The position numbers and the translations under genes were made by a program. DNA of 64,000 nucleotides from Vulcanimicrobiota bacterium (GTDB lineage Bacteria; Vulcanimicrobiota; Vulcanimicrobiia; Vulcanimicrobiales; Vulcanimicrobiaceae). Below are positions 60,962 through 64,000 of the stretch, piece after piece. The notes beneath the pieces were generated by a model. It did no database searches. It was not told the origin of the DNA and was given only the letters and a program-made list of their open reading frames with translations. Position 1 is the stretch's first letter. The number at the start of each line of letters is the position of its first letter. Location of the stretch: the NCBI GenBank assembly GCA_027459645.1, contig DAIDHQ010000014.1, positions 1 to 64,000 of the forward strand, written 5' to 3'.

Positions 60962-61455
60962 CAGTTACGTGCTCCGCGGTCGAGCGAGGCAACAAAGTCG
61001 CCGACGAGTTTCGCATTAGTGCTCGCGTCGACACGCGATTGAGCTTGCTGCTTTGCAAGTTCGAGCGCCCGTTCGGCGAGCCGATCGCGGAAACGCGTCT
61101 GCGCCGCCGCGCGCGCCCGCGCGAGTTCGCCTTCGGCGTTGCGCACCGCGCGTTCGCCGGCGGAGGCCGCTTCGGCGAGCGTCTTCTGCGTTTCGTGCTT
61201 GGCGAGTTCCGCCGCCCGGTCGCGCAACGCATCGGCGTCCCGCTTCGCGCCTTCGATCTGCTGACGCAGGACCGCAAGCGCCGCCTGCATCTCGTCGCGA
61301 TGGCGCTCGGCGGCTGCGATGCGTTCGTTGCTGGCTTTCTGCGCCGCGCCGATTGCCGGCACGAAAAACTTCATCCACGCCCAGACGAAGATGCCCGCGA
61401 ATAGGAAGAAGCTGACGATCTGCGACCAGAAGGCTAGCGCTTCGTAAAAGCTCAT
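60961..61455 (-). CDS. ATP synthase b-type subunit (second)
   Basis: The 164-residue protein has an N-terminal membrane helix (SQIVSFFLFAGIFVWAWMKFFV) and a long Ala/Arg/Glu coiled stalk. It overlaps the other b-type gene by 4 bp (ATGA). Having two different b subunits is the b/b' arrangement of phototrophs and several other lineages, forming a heterodimeric stalk. Confidence 0.88.
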   Translation of the reverse strand: MSFYEALAFWSQIVSFFLFAGIFVWAWMKFFVPAIGAAQKASNERIAAAERHRDEMQAALAVLRQQIEGAKRDADALRDRAAELAKHETQKTLAEAASAGERAVRNAEGELARARAAAQTRFRDRLAERALELAKQQAQSRVDASTNAKLVGDFVASLDRGARN

Positions 61456-61883
61456 CGCGCCGGCTCCGTCAGGACTTTGCCGACGATCGACGACGCCAGC
61501 TCGGAAGCGAGTTGTTCTTCCCGAACGCGGACCTCTTGCAGTTCGCGATCGACCTGCGCGTGCGCGTCTTCGACGATCTTCGCAACGCGAGCGTTCGTCT
61601 CGGCCGCAATGCCGGCCGACTCGTTGCTCGCGTTCGCCCGCGCTTCCGCGAGCGCCCGATCCGCGTCGCGGCGAGCCTCGGCGTGAATCGCTTCGGCTTG
61701 CGAGCGCAACGCGTTGGCTTCAGCTTGGGCTCGATCGTAGTCGGTCGAGAGGCTATCGATATACTCCCGACGTTTGGCGATCGCACGTTGAACCGGACGC
61801 AAAAAGACGACGTTCAAAATCGCGAAGAAGATCGCGAAATTGATCAACTGAACGAAAAAGGTTCCGTCGAGTGAAAGAAACAT
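61452..61883 (-). CDS. ATP synthase b-type subunit (first)
   Basis: The 143-residue protein begins MFLSLDGTFFVQLINFAIFFAILNVVFLRPVQRAIAKRREYI, the classic b/b' start with FLRPV, and a coiled stalk follows. By position right after the c subunit it would be b'. It pairs with the second b-type protein. Confidence 0.9.
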   Translation of the reverse strand: MFLSLDGTFFVQLINFAIFFAILNVVFLRPVQRAIAKRREYIDSLSTDYDRAQAEANALRSQAEAIHAEARRDADRALAEARANASNESAGIAAETNARVAKIVEDAHAQVDRELQEVRVREEQLASELASSIVGKVLTEPAR

Positions 61884-61904
61884 GTCGTCCTTTTGCGGCT
61901 CTGC

Positions 61905-62186
61905 TTAGTGTCCGAGCGCCTTCGCGACCGTCGACGGGACGTTCGCAACGGCGAAGAAGATGTAGAGACCGAAACCAAGCGCGATAAAGGCATTTGCTTC
62001 GACGAAGCCGACGCCGATGATGAGGAACTGCATGATGTTCGGACGCGCTTCGGGCTGACGCGCGATCGCTTCGACCGCACGCGCGCTCACCATACCGTCG
62101 CCAATGGTGGCGCCGATCGCGAACGCGGCCGTAATAATGGCGAGCGCGATGGCTCCGACGGAGGCGATGATGACTTCAGGGCTCAC
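61905..62186 (-). CDS. atpE: ATP synthase c subunit
   Basis: The 93-residue two-helix protein has the ring glycine repeat (AFAIGATIGDG), the polar loop ARQPEA and the ion-binding Glu in GVGFVEANAFIALG. The residue after Glu is Ala, without the Ser/Thr of sodium-type rings, which favours protons. Confidence 0.96.
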   Translation of the reverse strand: MSPEVIIASVGAIALAIITAAFAIGATIGDGMVSARAVEAIARQPEARPNIMQFLIIGVGFVEANAFIALGFGLYIFFAVANVPSTVAKALGH

Positions 62187-62209
62187 GAGATGTCCTTTCT
62201 GGCGAAGTA

Positions 62210-62959
62210 CTAATGTTCGTCAGCGAGGGCTAACGACAGATACACGATGGAGAGTAGTCCGAAGACGAACGCCTGGAGAACGCCGACCAAAAAGTTGAAG
62301 ATCTCCAGGAAAAACGGCATGATCGCGGCCGCGATCGACAAATTGAAGGCGCCGATCTTGATCTGCGACGTAATGATCGAGACGATGACGAAGAGCAGCA
62401 GTTCGCCGACGAAGATGTTGAAGAAGAGACGAAGCGCGAGCGTCGTAGGCCGCAGCAGCTCTTCCAGGATGTTGATCGGCAGCATCACGGCGAACGGCTT
62501 GGCCAGATGCTTGTAAAAGCCAAGGCCGTGGGCGTTGCGGATACCGCTGACTTGAATGACGACGAACACGAGCACCGCGTATGCGGCTGCGGTGTTCAAG
62601 TCGGCGGTCGGCGAACCGCCGAACGGCAGATGGAACTGCTCGAGCTTGAGCGGGAACGAGCCGAACTCGTTAAGCAAAAAGATGAACGTCGTGAGCGCGA
62701 TAAAGAACGGAACGAACGGCTCCGCCTTCTTCCCGATCGACCCGTAGGCGAGATCGGCAAAATAATTGACGACGCCTTCGACGAACGTCTGGCGCTTATT
62801 GACGAACGCCGAGCGGTAGGAATTGCCGATCCATGCGAACAGCACGAGGCTCACCGCCATTACGATCCACGTCGTAATGATGGTGTCGGAGTGAACGGTA
62901 GAAAGCATCCCGGGTAGCCCGGTGTGCCATACCGCGTGACTGCCGATCTGCTCGTGCAC
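62210..62959 (-). CDS. atpB: ATP synthase a subunit
   Basis: The 249-residue membrane protein has the essential arginine segment LLRPTTLALRLFFNIFVGELLLFV and five or so helices. It forms the proton half-channels with the c ring. Confidence 0.96.
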   Translation of the reverse strand: MHEQIGSHAVWHTGLPGMLSTVHSDTIITTWIVMAVSLVLFAWIGNSYRSAFVNKRQTFVEGVVNYFADLAYGSIGKKAEPFVPFFIALTTFIFLLNEFGSFPLKLEQFHLPFGGSPTADLNTAAAYAVLVFVVIQVSGIRNAHGLGFYKHLAKPFAVMLPINILEELLRPTTLALRLFFNIFVGELLLFVIVSIITSQIKIGAFNLSIAAAIMPFFLEIFNFLVGVLQAFVFGLLSIVYLSLALADEH

Positions 62960-62975
62960 GAGTCGTTCTACCTAT

Positions 62976-63242
62976 CTAGCGTTCGCGCATGACGCCGGCC
63001 GCGTAAAGCGCGATGGGGATGAAAAGAGCGACGATATAAATGACCGACGTCCACCAAGGGCCAACGGCGGCGAACGTCCCCGCGACTATAGCGAAGACGC
63101 CGAGTCGCAAAAAACTACTTAAGACGAAAGCGCCGGGCTTACCCGAGTCCGCAAGACGCCGGCTGGCCGACGCCAAGGCCCAAAGGTTCAAAAAGCCGCT
63201 AGCGAGTCCGGCGGCGAGGGCCATTACGACGGTAACCGTCAT
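62976..63242 (-). CDS. ATP synthase I-like protein
   Basis: The 88-residue protein starts MTVTVVMALAAGLASGFLNL and has three to four membrane helices, as in the small AtpI/uncI proteins that precede atpB and help c-ring assembly. Its start overlaps the stop of the preceding small gene by 4 bp. Confidence 0.75.
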   Translation of the reverse strand: MTVTVVMALAAGLASGFLNLWALASASRRLADSGKPGAFVLSSFLRLGVFAIVAGTFAAVGPWWTSVIYIVALFIPIALYAAGVMRER

Positions 63243-63421
63243 TTTCCCCGTAAGAGCAGGCGAAAAGCGGCAAAACCGCCCAAAAGCACGCCGGCAAACA
63301 GCCCGGCGACCGGCAGCCAGGGCTGGTGGAGCGCATTTCCCGCCCACAGCCCCGCCACGAAGCCGAAGAGCACGCCGCCAAGCAGCTGCGATCCGGCCGT
63401 AACGTAGTAGGGGACGCGCAC
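63239..63421 (-). CDS. AtpZ-like small membrane protein
   Basis: The 60-residue protein from a GTG at 63421 reads MRVPYYVTAGSQLLGGVLFG, then helices (WAGNALHQPWLPVAGLFAGVLLGGFAAFRLLL). The AtpZ/DUF-type partner of AtpI has this two-helix shape. The upstream epimerase stop is 5 bp away. A longer frame (start 63466) would run into that gene. Confidence 0.7.
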   Translation of the reverse strand: MRVPYYVTAGSQLLGGVLFGFVAGLWAGNALHQPWLPVAGLFAGVLLGGFAAFRLLLRGK

Positions 63422-63425
63422 GGCG

Positions 63426-64000
63426 CTAGCTGCGCACGGCGCCGAACGGCTCGGGGAAAGCCCCATCGCGCAGGCGTGCGAGCAGCCATGCTACGATCCG
63501 GGCCGACGCGTGTCCGTCTCCGTACGGGTTGGCGGCTCGGGCCATGCGCGCGTACTCGGCTTCGTCGCTCAGCAGGCGCCGCGACGCCTCGAGGATCTTC
63601 TTGCGATGGGGACCGACCAGCTCGAGCGTTCCCGCCTCGAGCCCCTCGGGCCGTTCCGTCTCGTCCCGCATGACGAGCACCGGCTTGCCGAGGCACGGCG
63701 CCTCTTCTTGGAGACCGCCGGAATCGGTCAGAACGAACGTCGAGGCTTTGACCGCCGCCACCATGTGCGCGTAGTCGATCGGCTCGACGAGTATGACGCC
63801 GGGAACGCCGTCGAGCACCTCGTAGGCGACGGGCCGTACCTGCGGCGAGGGGTGCACGGGCCAATAGATCTGCGGTTTCCAAGGCAGTTCGGCGATCTCG
63901 CGCATCGCTTCGCACATCGCGCGCATGTGCGGATGGTTTTCGCGGCGATGCGCCGTGACGACGATCAGCGGGCGCGACGGATCGATCTCGTTCCAACGCG
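63426..64000 (-). CDS. wecB: UDP-GlcNAc 2-epimerase, 3' part
   Basis: The C-terminal ~190 residues are visible: LIVVTAHRRENHPHMRAMCE, then VILVEPIDYAHMVAAVKAS, TDSGGLQEEAPCLGKPVLVMRDETERPEGLEAGTLELVG, all classical WecB/UDP-GlcNAc 2-epimerase motifs. The enzyme interconverts UDP-GlcNAc and UDP-ManNAc for surface polysaccharides. The gene starts outside the window. Confidence 0.93.
   Translation of the reverse strand, partial: RWNEIDPSRPLIVVTAHRRENHPHMRAMCEAMREIAELPWKPQIYWPVHPSPQVRPVAYEVLDGVPGVILVEPIDYAHMVAAVKASTFVLTDSGGLQEEAPCLGKPVLVMRDETERPEGLEAGTLELVGPHRKKILEASRRLLSDEAEYARMARAANPYGDGHASARIVAWLLARLRDGAFPEPFGAVRS

Overview
The window is about 60% G+C and reads as a bacterial chromosome segment carrying one large inserted island. 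The core genes (alaS, murA, mreB, iscS-type desulfurase, rarA, F1Fo ATP synthase) sit with LptA/OstA-like and lipobox proteins, which suggests a diderm. The sigB/rsbV/rsbW switch, two b-type ATPase subunits, Ku/LigD repair genes and an S53 peptidase with a glycine-rich lipoprotein leader fit a Terrabacteria-type lineage. My best guess is Eremiobacterota (WPS-2/Vulcanimicrobiota). That is inference from gene content and style, not a database result.

Region 1, about 397-27307: an accessory island that ends at the 3' end of a tRNA-Leu(CAG) gene. It is bracketed by ~130-bp near-identical direct repeats (397-526 and 27176-27307). Each repeat carries a terminator hairpin and copies of a TCCCAAAGTATTC motif spaced ~30 bp. 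At the right end an overlapping run of five small genes leads into a DDE transposase with an N-terminal Cys/His finger (24206-27148), the likely mobility module. The cargo is defence-like: an ImmA/IrrE peptidase with a PIN-like nuclease, an AIPR protein, a TM0106-type RecB-like nuclease, a frameshifted PD-(D/E)XK nuclease, and a type II restriction-modification pair with a mismatch glycosylase. It also holds an overlapping operon with three calcineurin-like phosphoesterases, an S53 peptidase, several unrecognised proteins, and a set of sub-60-residue proteins with their own promoters and operators.

Region 2, 27300-46367: tRNA-Leu; a HtrA-like protease that lacks the catalytic-Asp segment; an MFS transporter and AIM24 protein; Ku plus a split LigD for non-homologous end joining; small membrane proteins; a SSP411-type thioredoxin-domain protein; two polytopic glycosyltransferase-like membrane proteins; alaS; a three-PAS diguanylate cyclase; and a CPBP protease beside a proline-rich small protein.

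Region 3, 46423-54994, all minus strand: the DUF948-YtxH-rsbV-rsbW-sigB stress module, then cysteine desulfurase, rarA, an lptA-like gene, a Sua5-type synthase, mreB and murA.

Region 4, 55121-64000: a WYL/YafY-type regulator converging on a complete ATP synthase operon (atpZ-like, atpI-like, B, E, two F-type genes, H, A, G, D, C), with the 3' part of a wecB-type epimerase gene running off the right edge.

Several real genes are shorter than 60 codons and were read directly from the sequence (6302-6466, 6927-7097, 7230-7310, 24206-24370, 33888-34046).
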